Shown: positions 50,699-59,367, counted from the first letter of the stretch. The stretch is DNA of 64,000 nt from UBA1672 sp051967755 (GCA_051967755.1 JBQDYD010000002.1:124001-188000), one strand, 5' to 3'. Program-made: numbers and translations. The notes: generated by a model from the letters alone, not told the origin.

Positions 50699-52537
50699 TT
50701 ACTGACACGCCAGGCATTCTTCATACATTGATCCGCCTGTGCCGTCGCCGAGTGCGCCTTGTTCATCTTCGCTTTGTTTATCTTCCATAGATCGTTTCCA
50801 TGAGGCATCGCTTTCGGCGCGCTGGATGGATTTTGACCTGCAGTAATACAAACTCTTACAGCCTTTTTTCCATGCCTGATAATGAATGGCGTGCAAATCG
50901 GCTTTGTGGACATTGGCAGGCAGGAAGATGTTCACGCTTTGCGCCTGACAGACGAACGGTGTGCGGTCGGCTGCGTGTTCAATGATCCATCTTTGGTCAA
51001 TCTCAAAGGCGGTTTTAAACACGTCTTTTTCTTCAAGGCTGAGTGCGTCTAAATGCTGCACCGAACCCTCATTGGTGAAGATACTGCTCCATGTGTCGTC
51101 ATTATCAATTCCTTTTTCCGCCAGTAGCGCTTTGAGGAATTTATTTTTCACAGGAAAAGAGCCTGAGAGCGTTTTATGCGTATAGGCATTGGCGGCGATT
51201 GGCTCAATACCCGGGGATGCGCCGCCGCAAATAATCGAAATTGATGCGGTCGGGGCGACGGCCATTTTATTGGAAAAACGCTCCATCACGCCATAATCGG
51301 CCGCATCAGGGCAGGCGCCGCGTTCATGGGCAAGCTTGACTGAGGCATCATCGGCCTGCGTCTTGATATGTTGGAACATACGGCGGTTCCAGACCTTTGC
51401 CATTACGCCCTCCATCGGCAGCATCTTTGATTGCAGGAAGGAATGGAACCCCATCACGCCAAGCCCGACCGAGCGTTCCCGCATCGCGGCGTATTTCGCG
51501 CGTTGCATGGTGTCAGGCGCTTTGTCGATGAAATCGGTGAGGACATTATCAAGGAAACGCATAATATCCTCGATAAAGGTCGGGTGGTTTTGCCATTCCT
51601 CAAATTTCTCAAGATTGAGGGATGATAGACAGCACACCGCAGTGCGGTCATTGCCCAGATGGTCACGTCCTGTCGGCAGGGTGATTTCCGAGCATAGGTT
51701 CGACATTTTTACATTCAGACCCGCCATTTTATGGTGGTCAGGGATGGCGTCATTGACGTGATCAATAAAGATGAAATACGGCTCACCGGTTTCTACGCGC
51801 GCAGTCAGCAGGCGTATCCACAAATCACGCGCATTGACCTTATCGACAACCGTATTGTCTTTGGGGGATTTTAGTGCCCATTCTTCGTTATTTTCAACCG
51901 CCTCCATAAAGCGGTTCGGGATTAGCACGCCGTGATGCAGGTTCAACGCTTTGCGGTTCGGATCACCACCTGTCGGGCGGCGGATTTCTGCAAATTCCTC
52001 AATCTCAGGATGCCAAACAGGCAGATAAATCGCGGCAGATCCGCGACGAAGAGAGCCTTGGGAAATGGCAAGGGTAAGGGAATCCATCACGCGGATAAAC
52101 GGCACGATACCTGATGTCTTGCCGTTGCGGCCTATCTTTTCACCGATAGAACGGACATTCCCCCAATAAGAGCCAATCCCGCCGCCAAGTGAGGCGAGCC
52201 ACACATTCTCATTCCAAAGGGAGACAATATCATCAAGCGAGTCGCCTGTTTCATTCAAAAAGCAGGAAATCGGCAGGCCGCGGCTGGTTCCGCCATTGGA
52301 CAAAATGGGTGTGGAGGGCATAAACCAGAGCTTAGAGATGTAATCATACAGGCGCTGGGAATGTTCACTATCATCGCCGTAATACATCGCGACGCGTGCG
52401 AATAAATCCTGATATTGCTCTTCCGGCATTAAATATCGGTCGGTGAGGGTTGCTTTGCCAAACTCAGTTAGATTTGCATCGCGTGTACGATCAATCTCGA
52501 CACGATTACCTTTCTCCATTTGCGCAATGTCAAACAT
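50699..52537 (-). CDS. nrdA: Ribonucleoside-diphosphate reductase, alpha subunit (class Ia, no ATP-cone)
   Basis: Catalytic subunit of 612 residues. It starts close to the core domain, lacking the N-terminal ATP-cone of E. coli NrdA (761 residues). Active-site features are the cysteine in RGLPISCFLNETGDS, the NLCSEITLP motif with the radical cysteine, the second redox cysteine in DRTAVCCLSSLNL, and a C-terminal Cys-x2-Cys (EECLACQ) that shuttles electrons. Without an ATP-cone, overall activity is probably controlled mainly through expression. Two NrdR-type boxes overlap its promoter. Confidence 0.95.
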   Translation of the reverse strand: MFDIAQMEKGNRVEIDRTRDANLTEFGKATLTDRYLMPEEQYQDLFARVAMYYGDDSEHSQRLYDYISKLWFMPSTPILSNGGTSRGLPISCFLNETGDSLDDIVSLWNENVWLASLGGGIGSYWGNVRSIGEKIGRNGKTSGIVPFIRVMDSLTLAISQGSLRRGSAAIYLPVWHPEIEEFAEIRRPTGGDPNRKALNLHHGVLIPNRFMEAVENNEEWALKSPKDNTVVDKVNARDLWIRLLTARVETGEPYFIFIDHVNDAIPDHHKMAGLNVKMSNLCSEITLPTGRDHLGNDRTAVCCLSSLNLEKFEEWQNHPTFIEDIMRFLDNVLTDFIDKAPDTMQRAKYAAMRERSVGLGVMGFHSFLQSKMLPMEGVMAKVWNRRMFQHIKTQADDASVKLAHERGACPDAADYGVMERFSNKMAVAPTASISIICGGASPGIEPIAANAYTHKTLSGSFPVKNKFLKALLAEKGIDNDDTWSSIFTNEGSVQHLDALSLEEKDVFKTAFEIDQRWIIEHAADRTPFVCQAQSVNIFLPANVHKADLHAIHYQAWKKGCKSLYYCRSKSIQRAESDASWKRSMEDKQSEDEQGALGDGTGGSMYEECLACQ

Positions 52538-52613
52538 GAGGTGTTCTCCCTAAATTTTTGTTCTGTAACCATTCTGATGATGCGTCTTCATAGAATGCGC
52601 CGATATGTCAAAA

Positions 52614-52629
52614 CCACAATCCCTTGTGA
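52614..52629. promoter_or_regulatory. NrdR box 1 (candidate)
   Basis: CCACAATCCCTTGTGA contains the inverted pair CACAA / TTGTG and matches the NrdR consensus at about 11 of 16 positions. Its centre is 32 bases from box 2, three helical turns, which is the spacing NrdR requires. Confidence 0.6.
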
Positions 52630-52642
52630 TTGGTTGGGTGAT

Positions 52643-52671
52643 AACATACTATATATCGTATATTTCGCCAA
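52643..52671 (-). promoter_or_regulatory. Promoter of nrdA
   Basis: On the minus strand TTGGCG (52671-52666) and TATGTT (52648-52643) are 17 bases apart, with NrdR box 2 filling the spacer. This is the only strong signal in the 345-base gap 52538-52882; the pyk side shows no clear promoter. Confidence 0.5.
52646..52661. promoter_or_regulatory. NrdR box 2 (candidate)
   Basis: ATACTATATATCGTAT is a near-perfect palindrome and matches the NrdR consensus (ACACTATATATNGTGT) at about 13 of 16 positions. It lies between the -35 and -10 of the nrdA promoter. Confidence 0.65.
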
Positions 52672-52882
52672 ATTGATTTTATTCCTACGTGACTTGCTCA
52701 CAGCACCGAATTTGTTGATTCATATTAGGAAAACGGACATATCCATATAGTTATACAATGCCTGAAAGAGTGATTTTGTAATAAAATTCTCCACATGATT
52801 TCGTGCGTTTTTTTATATGTCTGTTACACTGATTCTTAAGGGAAGATGTTGGAATTCCAGATAAAAAACACGGAAGGTTTAC

Positions 52883-54301
52883 ATGCGTAGAAACAGACAA
52901 ACAAAGATTTTAGCCACGATTGGCCCCGCATCCAGTGATCAAAACATGATTGAGGCGCTCTTTGCCGCGGGGGTGGATCTGTTTCGGCTGAACTTTTCGC
53001 ATGGCGATCATGAGGCGCATAAACAGGTTTATAAGAGAATTCGCGCGGTTGAGGCGCAATATAATCACCCGATTGGTATTGTCGCCGATTTGCAGGGGCC
53101 GAAGCTCCGCATTGGGAGTTTTAAAAACGATGCCATTACATTGGAAAAGGGGCAGCAATTCAGATTTGATTCTAATTCTGATCTTGGGGATGAAACGCGC
53201 GTACATTTGCCGCATCCCGAAGTTTTAGAGGCCATGAGCGCGGGGAGCCGTATTTTCCTCGATGATGGAAAGGTGCGTATTGAAATCACGGAAAAAGGGC
53301 CGGATTACCTGATCGGCGTGGTGCAGTCAGGATCTGCGCTGAGTAATAATAAGGGGTTTAATATCCCCGGTGTTTTGCTGCCTATCCCTGCCTTAACGGA
53401 AAAGGATAAGAAAGATTTGAAAGCCGCGCTTGATCTGGGCGTGGATTGGGTTGCGCAAAGCTTTGTTCAGCGCCCCGAGGATGTACAAGAAGCCAAAGAA
53501 TTGATTGATGGGCGCGCTGCGTTGATGGCGAAAATAGAAAAGCCGTCCGCTTTGGCATATCTGGAGGATATTATTTACCATGTTGATGGGGTTATGCTGG
53601 CGCGCGGTGATCTGGGTGTGGAAATTCCACCTGAAAACGTGCCTGCGGTTCAAAAAGATGTCGTCCGTAAAGTCCGTAACCGCGGTAAGCCCGTGGTGGT
53701 GGCAACGCAGATGCTGGAATCGATGGTGACCAATGCGCGTCCGACGCGTGCGGAAGCCTCAGATGTGGCGACGGCGGTTTATGACGGGGCGGATTGTGTG
53801 ATGCTGTCCGCGGAAACGGCCGTTGGAGCCTATCCCGTGCGCGCGGTTGAGATGATGGACCGCATCGCGCAGCGCACAGAGCAAGATAATAATTATCTGG
53901 ATATCATGGATACGGCGCGCCCTGATGCGCTGAATTCCCCTTCTGATGCGATTACTACGGCGGCCTATTATGTAGCGCAAGATGTTGAGGCAAAGTTGAT
54001 TGTGAATTACACAACCTCCGGCTCCACGGCGCTTCGCACCGCAAGGCAGCGCCCCGAAGTGCCTATTTTATGCCTAACGCCTAATATGAATGTGGCGCGT
54101 CGGCTGATGCTGTCTTATGGGGTGCATACAGTGCATGATGAAAAGGGCGAGGAAGATTTCACCGGCCCTGCGCGCTATGCGGCGAAAATTGCCAAAGATA
54201 AAGGGTTTGTCGAGAGTGGTGACCGATTTATCATGACGGCGGGTGTGCCCTTTGGTGTGTCGGGCTCAACCAATATCCTCAGAATAGCAAAAGTGGAGTA
54301 A
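52883..54301 (+). CDS. pyk: Pyruvate kinase
   Basis: Glycolytic enzyme, 472 residues, transferring phosphate from phosphoenolpyruvate to ADP. Signatures are KILATIGPASSD at the N-terminus, FRLNFSHGDH, the metal-binding ALMAKIEKPSA and MLARGDLGVEIPPENV, and VMLSAETAVGAYP. A good SD (GGAAGG) precedes the ATG. The small exported-protein gene follows after four bases. Type I or II cannot be decided without alignment. Confidence 0.97.
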   Translation: MRRNRQTKILATIGPASSDQNMIEALFAAGVDLFRLNFSHGDHEAHKQVYKRIRAVEAQYNHPIGIVADLQGPKLRIGSFKNDAITLEKGQQFRFDSNSDLGDETRVHLPHPEVLEAMSAGSRIFLDDGKVRIEITEKGPDYLIGVVQSGSALSNNKGFNIPGVLLPIPALTEKDKKDLKAALDLGVDWVAQSFVQRPEDVQEAKELIDGRAALMAKIEKPSALAYLEDIIYHVDGVMLARGDLGVEIPPENVPAVQKDVVRKVRNRGKPVVVATQMLESMVTNARPTRAEASDVATAVYDGADCVMLSAETAVGAYPVRAVEMMDRIAQRTEQDNNYLDIMDTARPDALNSPSDAITTAAYYVAQDVEAKLIVNYTTSGSTALRTARQRPEVPILCLTPNMNVARRLMLSYGVHTVHDEKGEEDFTGPARYAAKIAKDKGFVESGDRFIMTAGVPFGVSGSTNILRIAKVE

Positions 54302-54305
54302 AGCG

Positions 54306-54878
54306 ATGCGCATCTTATTCTTATCGTTTTTGGTATTAGTGTGTTCATACACGCCATCATTTGCGCAAGAAATGAGCGTGAAAGAGGCGTATCAAACGCT
54401 GCGGCATCAGCAAACCACCTTTAAACGCAGCACTGCCAATATGAGCGAGCGTGAGAGTAAATATCTGGAGCATTTATTTTTTGTGACCGACATGGCGTTT
54501 CGGGAACGCATGGTGATGCTGCAATATTTTGGTAAGCGTAAGGATGATCAATATGTCGGCAAATATAACGATCAGATCGGGGAGTTGATAGCGGGCTTGG
54601 CGCTTGTTCAACCGCCCAATAGTCGATTGGCGCAGGTCACGAAACTCATCAAGGAAGCCATCACAGAACAAAAGACATTTTATAATGAATGGCACAATGC
54701 GCGCGGTAGTGCGCAGTATGATGCGCTTCACAAAAACTACACCAGCCACCGTTTAGTGCAGAGCTCTCACGGGAAATTGATTCAGGCCTATAATGTTTTG
54801 CGTCAGACTTATCCGCGTGAGGCGCAGCACAATACCCAATCATTTTTCGATCATTTATGCGCGCTGGATTTTATTTAG
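54306..54878 (+). CDS. Small exported protein, unknown function
   Basis: 190 residues with a Sec signal (about 1-20, ending PSFAQ). The mature part is almost entirely helical and charged (AYQTLRHQQTTFKRS, REAQHNTQSFFDHL), without cysteines except one near the end. It starts four bases after the pyk stop, so it is likely cotranscribed with pyk although there is no functional link. Its 3' end overlaps the convergent HAD gene by 24 bases. The family was not recognised. Confidence 0.65.
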   Translation: MRILFLSFLVLVCSYTPSFAQEMSVKEAYQTLRHQQTTFKRSTANMSERESKYLEHLFFVTDMAFRERMVMLQYFGKRKDDQYVGKYNDQIGELIAGLALVQPPNSRLAQVTKLIKEAITEQKTFYNEWHNARGSAQYDALHKNYTSHRLVQSSHGKLIQAYNVLRQTYPREAQHNTQSFFDHLCALDFI

Positions 54879-55535
54879 GTCATTCATTAATGCGCCCATG
54901 TCCTTATAACACGCCTTTACGCCTAATTGCTTGAGTCTGCTATCCTGAGTATCAGGATCATGATGCGTGCCTGTAAATCCCCATACATCCATACCTGCGG
55001 CAACGCCTGCTTGTGCGCCTGTGACGCTGTCTTCGATCACCAGACATTTTGATGGCGGGATGTTTTTCTTTTCTGCCGCCAGCAGAAATAAATCAGGCGC
55101 GGGCTTTGGGTTTGGCGCCATCAGGCCTGTGATGATAAATTCCTCTTCGAATAAATCTTTCAGGCCTGTGAACTCCAGCGAGGTGAACACGTTATCGCGC
55201 TCTCCGTTTGAAACAACGCATGTCTCGGCATGTTCTTGCGCGGCGAGGATTGTTTCTTTTGCGCCCTTAATCGATTTCATATGATCGGGGGCAAGGGCGC
55301 GCACTTTGTTTAAATATCTGCTGACCGCGTCCTCAGGGAAGGTAAAGCCCGTATCTTTTGTGATGTTTGCCATGATGGTGCTGAAGCGTAAGCCTACAAA
55401 TTCCTCCAGCGCGCGTTCCATGGTGAAATCGCTAAGGCCGCACTCATGCAAAATCTCCACAATCGCAAGCGTGTTGAGATACTCGCTGTCGACCAGCGTG
55501 CCGTCACAATCAAATATAATAAGGGAATAGGTCAT
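54855..55535 (-). CDS. HAD-superfamily hydrolase (phosphoglycolate phosphatase/beta-PGM-like)
   Basis: 226 residues. Motif I is LIIFDCDGTLVDSEYLN (nucleophile Asp and general acid Asp), motif II the VVSNGERDNV threonine/serine region, motif III a lysine in NPKPAPDLFLLAAEK, and motif IV LVIEDSVTGAQAGVAAGM. The helical cap lies between motifs I and II (about residues 18-85), subfamily IA. The substrate cannot be predicted. It converges with the preceding exported-protein gene (24-base overlap). Confidence 0.9.
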   Translation of the reverse strand: MTYSLIIFDCDGTLVDSEYLNTLAIVEILHECGLSDFTMERALEEFVGLRFSTIMANITKDTGFTFPEDAVSRYLNKVRALAPDHMKSIKGAKETILAAQEHAETCVVSNGERDNVFTSLEFTGLKDLFEEEFIITGLMAPNPKPAPDLFLLAAEKKNIPPSKCLVIEDSVTGAQAGVAAGMDVWGFTGTHHDPDTQDSRLKQLGVKACYKDMGALMNDLNKIQRA

Positions 55536-55644
55536 CTTTTAGATCATAAAGAGTATTTTGCGGGAGCAAGGAGAATAAGGCGAAGTGTATCAGTTCATAC
55601 ACGAGCCGTCATTCGACGCTGCCCCCGTTAAATAATCGCAGTGA

Positions 55645-56382
55645 TTAGATCATGGCCATGCCGCCATTCACATGAATGGTCTGACCTGTCACATATCCTG
55701 CTTCATCACTGGCGAGGAACACGGCGGCGGCGGCGATGTCTTCGCTTGCACCCATTTTACCTGCAGGGATGGTGGAATTGATTTTATCCTTCTGGTCATC
55801 ATTCAGCGCGTCTGTCATGGCGGTGGCAATAAAGCCCGGTGCGATACAGTTCACTGTGATGCCGCGGCTGGCGACTTCTGCGGCCATGGCCTTGCTCCAC
55901 CCGATCATGCCTGCCTTGGAGGCCACGTAGTTACACTGACCGGGGTTCCCTGTAACGCCAACCACGGATGAGATATTCACGATTCGTCCTGCGCGGCGCT
56001 TCATCATGCCGCGCTGCACGGCTTGGGCCAGTTTAAACGGTGCGGTTAGGTTCACATCAAGAACATCCTGCCAATCGGCGCCGCTCATACGCATAGAAAG
56101 GCCATCACGCGTTAAACCTGCGTTATTCACAAGAATATCGATTTTACCCATCGCCTCGTCTGCGCGCTTTACAAGATCTTTGATCGATTCGTCATCAGAA
56201 AGATCCGCAGGCAGGACATGAACACGATCGCCCAGCTCTTTTGCAAGGGCGTTTAGCTTCTCTTCATTACGGCCTGAAATGCCCACAACAGCGCCTTGCG
56301 CATGGAGTGATTTTGCAATTTCTCCGCCAATTCCGCCGGTTGCGCCCGTTACGAGTGCACATTTTTCTGTAAAATCGAACAT
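55645..56382 (-). CDS. fabG: 3-oxoacyl-[acyl-carrier-protein] reductase
   Basis: NADPH-dependent SDR enzyme of fatty-acid synthesis, 245 residues. The cofactor motif is ALVTGATGGIGGEIAKSL, NNAG is in ILVNNAGLTRDG, the catalytic Ser in IVNISSVVG, and Tyr-x3-Lys in QCNYVASKAGMIG. It ends in the usual YVTGQTIHVNGGMAMI. AAAGG precedes the ATG. In many Alphaproteobacteria it follows fabD directly and precedes acpP. Here two orphan genes on the opposite strand separate it from fabD, and acpP is not adjacent. Confidence 0.94.
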   Translation of the reverse strand: MFDFTEKCALVTGATGGIGGEIAKSLHAQGAVVGISGRNEEKLNALAKELGDRVHVLPADLSDDESIKDLVKRADEAMGKIDILVNNAGLTRDGLSMRMSGADWQDVLDVNLTAPFKLAQAVQRGMMKRRAGRIVNISSVVGVTGNPGQCNYVASKAGMIGWSKAMAAEVASRGITVNCIAPGFIATAMTDALNDDQKDKINSTIPAGKMGASEDIAAAAVFLASDEAGYVTGQTIHVNGGMAMI

Positions 56383-56523
56383 GTTTTATTAACCTTTTTG
56401 CTATATATTTTGAATTAATGATTTAAACAACAGAAATACGCTTGTAAAGGCACGTAAAAAGAGTATCATCCGAAATCGGAAGAGAATGGTTTTACAGGCT
56501 AAGGTGAAGGGCCATATTTTTGT

Positions 56524-56552
56524 TTGACATAATGATCTAACAGGCGTATAGA
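56524..56552 (+). promoter_or_regulatory. Strong sigma-70 promoter of the orphan pair at 56622-57261
   Basis: A consensus TTGACA (56524-56529) and TATAGA (56547-56552) are separated by exactly 17 bases. This is among the best-matching promoters in the window. Confidence 0.75.
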
Positions 56553-56558
56553 GGCGCC

Positions 56559-56584
56559 AAAATGCTAACGCAAGAGCATTTTTA
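56559..56584 (+). terminator. Hairpin at the predicted 5' end of the orphan-pair transcript (attenuator or stabiliser)
   Basis: AAAATGCT and AGCATTTT form a perfect eight-base-pair stem with an eight-base loop, followed by TTAG. It begins about six bases after the -10 element, so it would be the very 5' end of the RNA. It resembles a terminator, but a 5' protective hairpin is equally possible. Confidence 0.5.
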
Positions 56585-56621
56585 GTGCATTTTTATAACA
56601 TAATATGGTAAAAACAGAGTA

Positions 56622-56954
56622 ATGAGCTTGTCTGCACAAATGAAACAACAGTTTTTTAAAGCTGCTGAGGCCGCTTTAAGCGACCCTAAGTTACAGCATA
56701 GGCCTGTTGTTAATATAGAAACAGAGACGTTTAGACAGATTCTAAAACCCATAGAGCGCGTTTTGGGTAATGATCCTGTATATGGCGAGTACCAAATGGG
56801 TATTGCCAGACAGATTGAGGAGCTCAGGCGCATGTGTTTGGAAGCGCAAGCCGCGCACACAACAAAAGACACATGCACGAAAAAACGCCGCGCGCAGTTA
56901 TTAAATGTACTGCAGGGCATTTTAGAGAACGTTCAGGAGGGTGTTGATGCCTGA
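56622..56954 (+). CDS. Uncharacterised protein, first of an orphan pair
   Basis: 110 residues, helical, with no signal or membrane segment. It opens MSLSAQMKQQFFKAAEAALS and has a basic Cys-containing stretch (KDTCTKKRRAQLL) near the end. No SD is obvious before the ATG. Its stop overlaps the start of the partner gene. The pair sits between fabG and fabD on the opposite strand and has its own strong promoter. The family was not recognised. Confidence 0.6.
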   Translation: MSLSAQMKQQFFKAAEAALSDPKLQHRPVVNIETETFRQILKPIERVLGNDPVYGEYQMGIARQIEELRRMCLEAQAAHTTKDTCTKKRRAQLLNVLQGILENVQEGVDA

Positions 56955-57261
56955 TGGAAATGAATTTGTACCGGTAGATTTTGAAGATCTTTTTGAGTTG
57001 CCTGAATTGGTCGATGTGATTCGCGAAGCAGGTATGACACATAGTGAGTTTTTGAATAATCCGGAAGTTGCCAGCGCCCTTATGGAGGTTGCTGATAATC
57101 TTGAGGCTGCGCAGAAGCGCCATTGGATGCCTGACCCGAATTACGTTGAGCCCGCGGCGGATGTTACTGCCGATGTGCAAGGTCATGTGTTTGATACGGA
57201 TCTTGAGGCCGCTAACGAAGAAGAAGTTATCTTTGAATATGATGAGCCAAGCGTCGCTTAA
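56947..57261 (+). CDS. Uncharacterised acidic protein, second of the orphan pair
   Basis: About 104 residues from ATG 56947, which has GGAGG six bases upstream; a GTG six bases earlier would lie too close to the SD. The protein is strongly acidic (FVPVDFEDLFELPELVDVI, EEEVIFEYDEPSVA), in contrast to its basic partner, which suggests that the two may bind each other (inference). It overlaps the upstream gene by eight bases and converges on fabD with a 33-base gap. The function is unknown. Confidence 0.6.
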   Translation: MPDGNEFVPVDFEDLFELPELVDVIREAGMTHSEFLNNPEVASALMEVADNLEAAQKRHWMPDPNYVEPAADVTADVQGHVFDTDLEAANEEEVIFEYDEPSVA

Positions 57262-57294
57262 ATATTATGCGCTCGGCTCATTATTTATCTCTTT

Positions 57295-58242
57295 TTATCC
57301 CTTTAATTTTTCAATCAAAGCTTCGACTTGCTCAGGTGTTCCTACGCTCTCGCATTTAACAGAGCGATCAATGCGGCGCGCAAGTCCTGATAAAACTTTG
57401 CCTGCGCCAAGTTCAACCATTTGGTCAACGCCTTGATCACGCATGTAAAGCACGGATTCACGCCAGCGCACCATGCCTGTGATTTGCTCCACGAGCAGTT
57501 CTTTCAAACGCTCCGGGTTATCTTCGGCTTGTGCGGTCACATTTGTCACCACAGGCACAATCGGTTTATTGAATTGCGTATCAGCAAGGGCAGGCTCCAT
57601 CGCTTCTGCCGCAGGTGACATTAACATGCAGTGGAACGGTGCGCTGACGGGCAGTACAACGGCCTTACGTGCGCCGCGTTCACTGGCCAGCGCTACTGCG
57701 CGCTCAACGGCTTCTTTGTGTCCACTGACGACGACTTGACCGTCTGAATTATCGTTTGCTGCGGTGCAGACCTCACTATGGGCGGCGGCTTTGGCGATTT
57801 CCGCTACGGCGTCAAATTCAAGGCCAAGAACGGCGGCCATTGATCCGACACCAACAGGAACGGCGCGTTGCATGGACTGACCACGCAATTTCAGCAGGCG
57901 CGCTGTATCAGAAAGCGCAATCGTGCCTGCCGCAGTAAGGGCCGCATATTCCCCCAAAGAATGACCCGCAACATACGCGCATGTGTCTTCTAATGCGATG
58001 CCGCCTTGTTTTTTAAGGACGTTCACCACCGCCATTGATACCGCCATCAATGCAGGCTGTGTGTTTTCGGTCAGGTTCAAATCGGCCTCTTCGCCGTCAA
58101 ACATCAGGGCGCTAAGGTTTTGAGACAGCGCGTCATCAACCTCTTGAAATACTTCGCGTGCGTCCGGGAAAGCCTCGTTTAAGTCTTTACCCATTCCGAT
58201 AAATTGTGATCCTTGTCCCGGAAAAACAAATGCTGCAGTCAT
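57295..58242 (-). CDS. fabD: Malonyl-CoA:ACP transacylase
   Basis: Loads malonyl groups onto acyl carrier protein for fatty-acid synthesis; 315 residues. The N-terminal FPGQGSQFIGMGKDL, the catalytic serine in AGHSLGEYAALTAAG (about residue 97), the arginine region and the histidine in PVSAPFHCMLM are complete. AAGGACGG precedes the ATG. It is divergent from the rpsF region and upstream of fabG with an opposite-strand insertion between them. It is essential in most bacteria (family knowledge). Confidence 0.95.
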   Translation of the reverse strand: MTAAFVFPGQGSQFIGMGKDLNEAFPDAREVFQEVDDALSQNLSALMFDGEEADLNLTENTQPALMAVSMAVVNVLKKQGGIALEDTCAYVAGHSLGEYAALTAAGTIALSDTARLLKLRGQSMQRAVPVGVGSMAAVLGLEFDAVAEIAKAAAHSEVCTAANDNSDGQVVVSGHKEAVERAVALASERGARKAVVLPVSAPFHCMLMSPAAEAMEPALADTQFNKPIVPVVTNVTAQAEDNPERLKELLVEQITGMVRWRESVLYMRDQGVDQMVELGAGKVLSGLARRIDRSVKCESVGTPEQVEALIEKLKG

Positions 58243-58517
58243 GATTGTTTACCGTCCTTGTTGTTGTTTGTGTCTGTTATGATGCGATGAAATTAGGTGA
58301 ATATGGAATTTTGTCAACATACAGTTGTGCGACATATTGCTGTGAAATTTGCATTACAGATATCTTTTATGCAAATATTTCCTTCTGGTTATGTTTTGAG
58401 TAATTTTATTTCAATGCTGTGCTCTGGGGGGAGCGACCGGGAAACTGCGGTTTGAACATTATGCCGACAAAAAATATCGGCGAAATCGTTGGTTTAATGT
58501 CTTGAGGGAGGGACACC

Positions 58518-58814
58518 ATGAAACACAATATTATTAGAAGGCGTGTTAGAGTCGTTATAGAGGAAATGGAATCCGCATATGCGGCATTTTCAGAACATAA
58601 TCATATGAATGGTGATTATGCCGCGTTCACAAGTATGGCTGTTGCAGAATTTCGCAATGTGCTGGATAATCCTGCGTTAACGCGCGAACAGCTGGAATCA
58701 ATGGTGCGTGAAGGCATGCAAAAACATCGCCGCCGTGACGGGGATGACGCGGATTGGTCACGTTTTGTGGCTTCGCATATTACGCGCACATCGAATGAGG
58801 GTACTTTTGTATGA
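58518..58814 (+). CDS. Uncharacterised small protein
   Basis: 98 residues with GAGGGAGG at good spacing before the ATG. The sequence is helical and charged, ending in HITRTSNEGTFV, without cysteines, signal or membrane segment. Upstream, the 275 bases from 58243 contain no gene. They hold a small hairpin (GCCGA / TCGGC, about 58461-58479) and a G-rich stretch I could not assign. The gene has no operon partner. The family was not recognised. Confidence 0.6.
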   Translation: MKHNIIRRRVRVVIEEMESAYAAFSEHNHMNGDYAAFTSMAVAEFRNVLDNPALTREQLESMVREGMQKHRRRDGDDADWSRFVASHITRTSNEGTFV

Positions 58815-58866
58815 TGATGTGATAATCATCAAACTCTTACTGATCCTAAAAAAAAGAATAAAAAAC

Positions 58867-58894
58867 TTGCGTAATTCCGCGAGATCGCTATAGT
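58867..58894 (+). promoter_or_regulatory. Promoter of the rpsF-rpsR-rplI operon
   Basis: TTGCGT (58867-58872) and TATAGT (58889-58894) are separated by 16 bases, leaving a leader of about 90 bases before rpsF. Confidence 0.55.
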
Positions 58895-58946
58895 TGCGCC
58901 ACTTTTAATATCAACCTCGCTGATGATATAGGCGTCATTGGCTAAA

Positions 58947-58970
58947 GCTACGGCTCACAAGGTTTGTAGC
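58947..58970 (+). promoter_or_regulatory. Leader hairpin of rpsF, possible S6:S18 autoregulatory site
   Basis: GCTAC (58947-58951) pairs with GTAGC (58966-58970), enclosing a loop with CGG just inside the stem. Many bacteria carry an S6:S18-binding leader here. The match to that motif was judged by eye and is weak. Confidence 0.3.
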
Positions 58971-58992
58971 GATAACTCAGGAGGAAATGGAA

Positions 58993-59367
58993 ATGCCTTA
59001 TTATGAAACCGTGTTTATCGCACGGCAAGATCTGACGGAAACTCAGGTCAAAGATATGACCGAGAATTTCTCAAAAATCATTACCGATGCAAAAGGTAAG
59101 GTTCACAAAACAGAGTTTTGGGGTCTTAAATCTTTCGCATATCGCATCAACAAAGCCCGCAAAGGTCACTATGTATTGGTTGAGCTTGAAACAGAGCCTG
59201 CAGCCCTACATGAAATGGAACGTCAAATGCGTTTGCATGAAGATGTTGTTCGCTTCCTGACAATTCGTCTTGAAGAATTGACTGAAGGCCCGTCAGTAAT
59301 GATGGACAAAGGCGATAAAGATGATCGCAAAGATAGAAACAGAAAAGATAAGAAGGAGGCCGCATAA
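58993..59367 (+). CDS. rpsF: 30S ribosomal protein S6
   Basis: 124 residues from the ATG at 58993, eight bases after AGGAGG; an ATG six bases earlier is too close to the SD. The start MPYYETVFIARQDLTETQV, the middle LKSFAYRINKARKGHYVLVE and RQMRLHEDVVRFLTIRLEEL are S6 signatures. A charged C-terminal tail (KGDKDDRKDRNRKDKKEAA) follows. It is translationally coupled to rpsR (TAATG). Confidence 0.97.
   Translation: MPYYETVFIARQDLTETQVKDMTENFSKIITDAKGKVHKTEFWGLKSFAYRINKARKGHYVLVELETEPAALHEMERQMRLHEDVVRFLTIRLEELTEGPSVMMDKGDKDDRKDRNRKDKKEAA

Noticed and set aside
55585..55602. Inverted repeat GTGTAT-CAGTTC-ATACAC as terminator of the HAD or fabG gene
   Set aside because: No T-run follows on either strand; it may be an operator but there is no support.
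58243..58517. A riboswitch or small RNA in the G-rich gap before 58518
   Set aside because: There is only one small hairpin and no recognisable consensus; nothing firm can be claimed.
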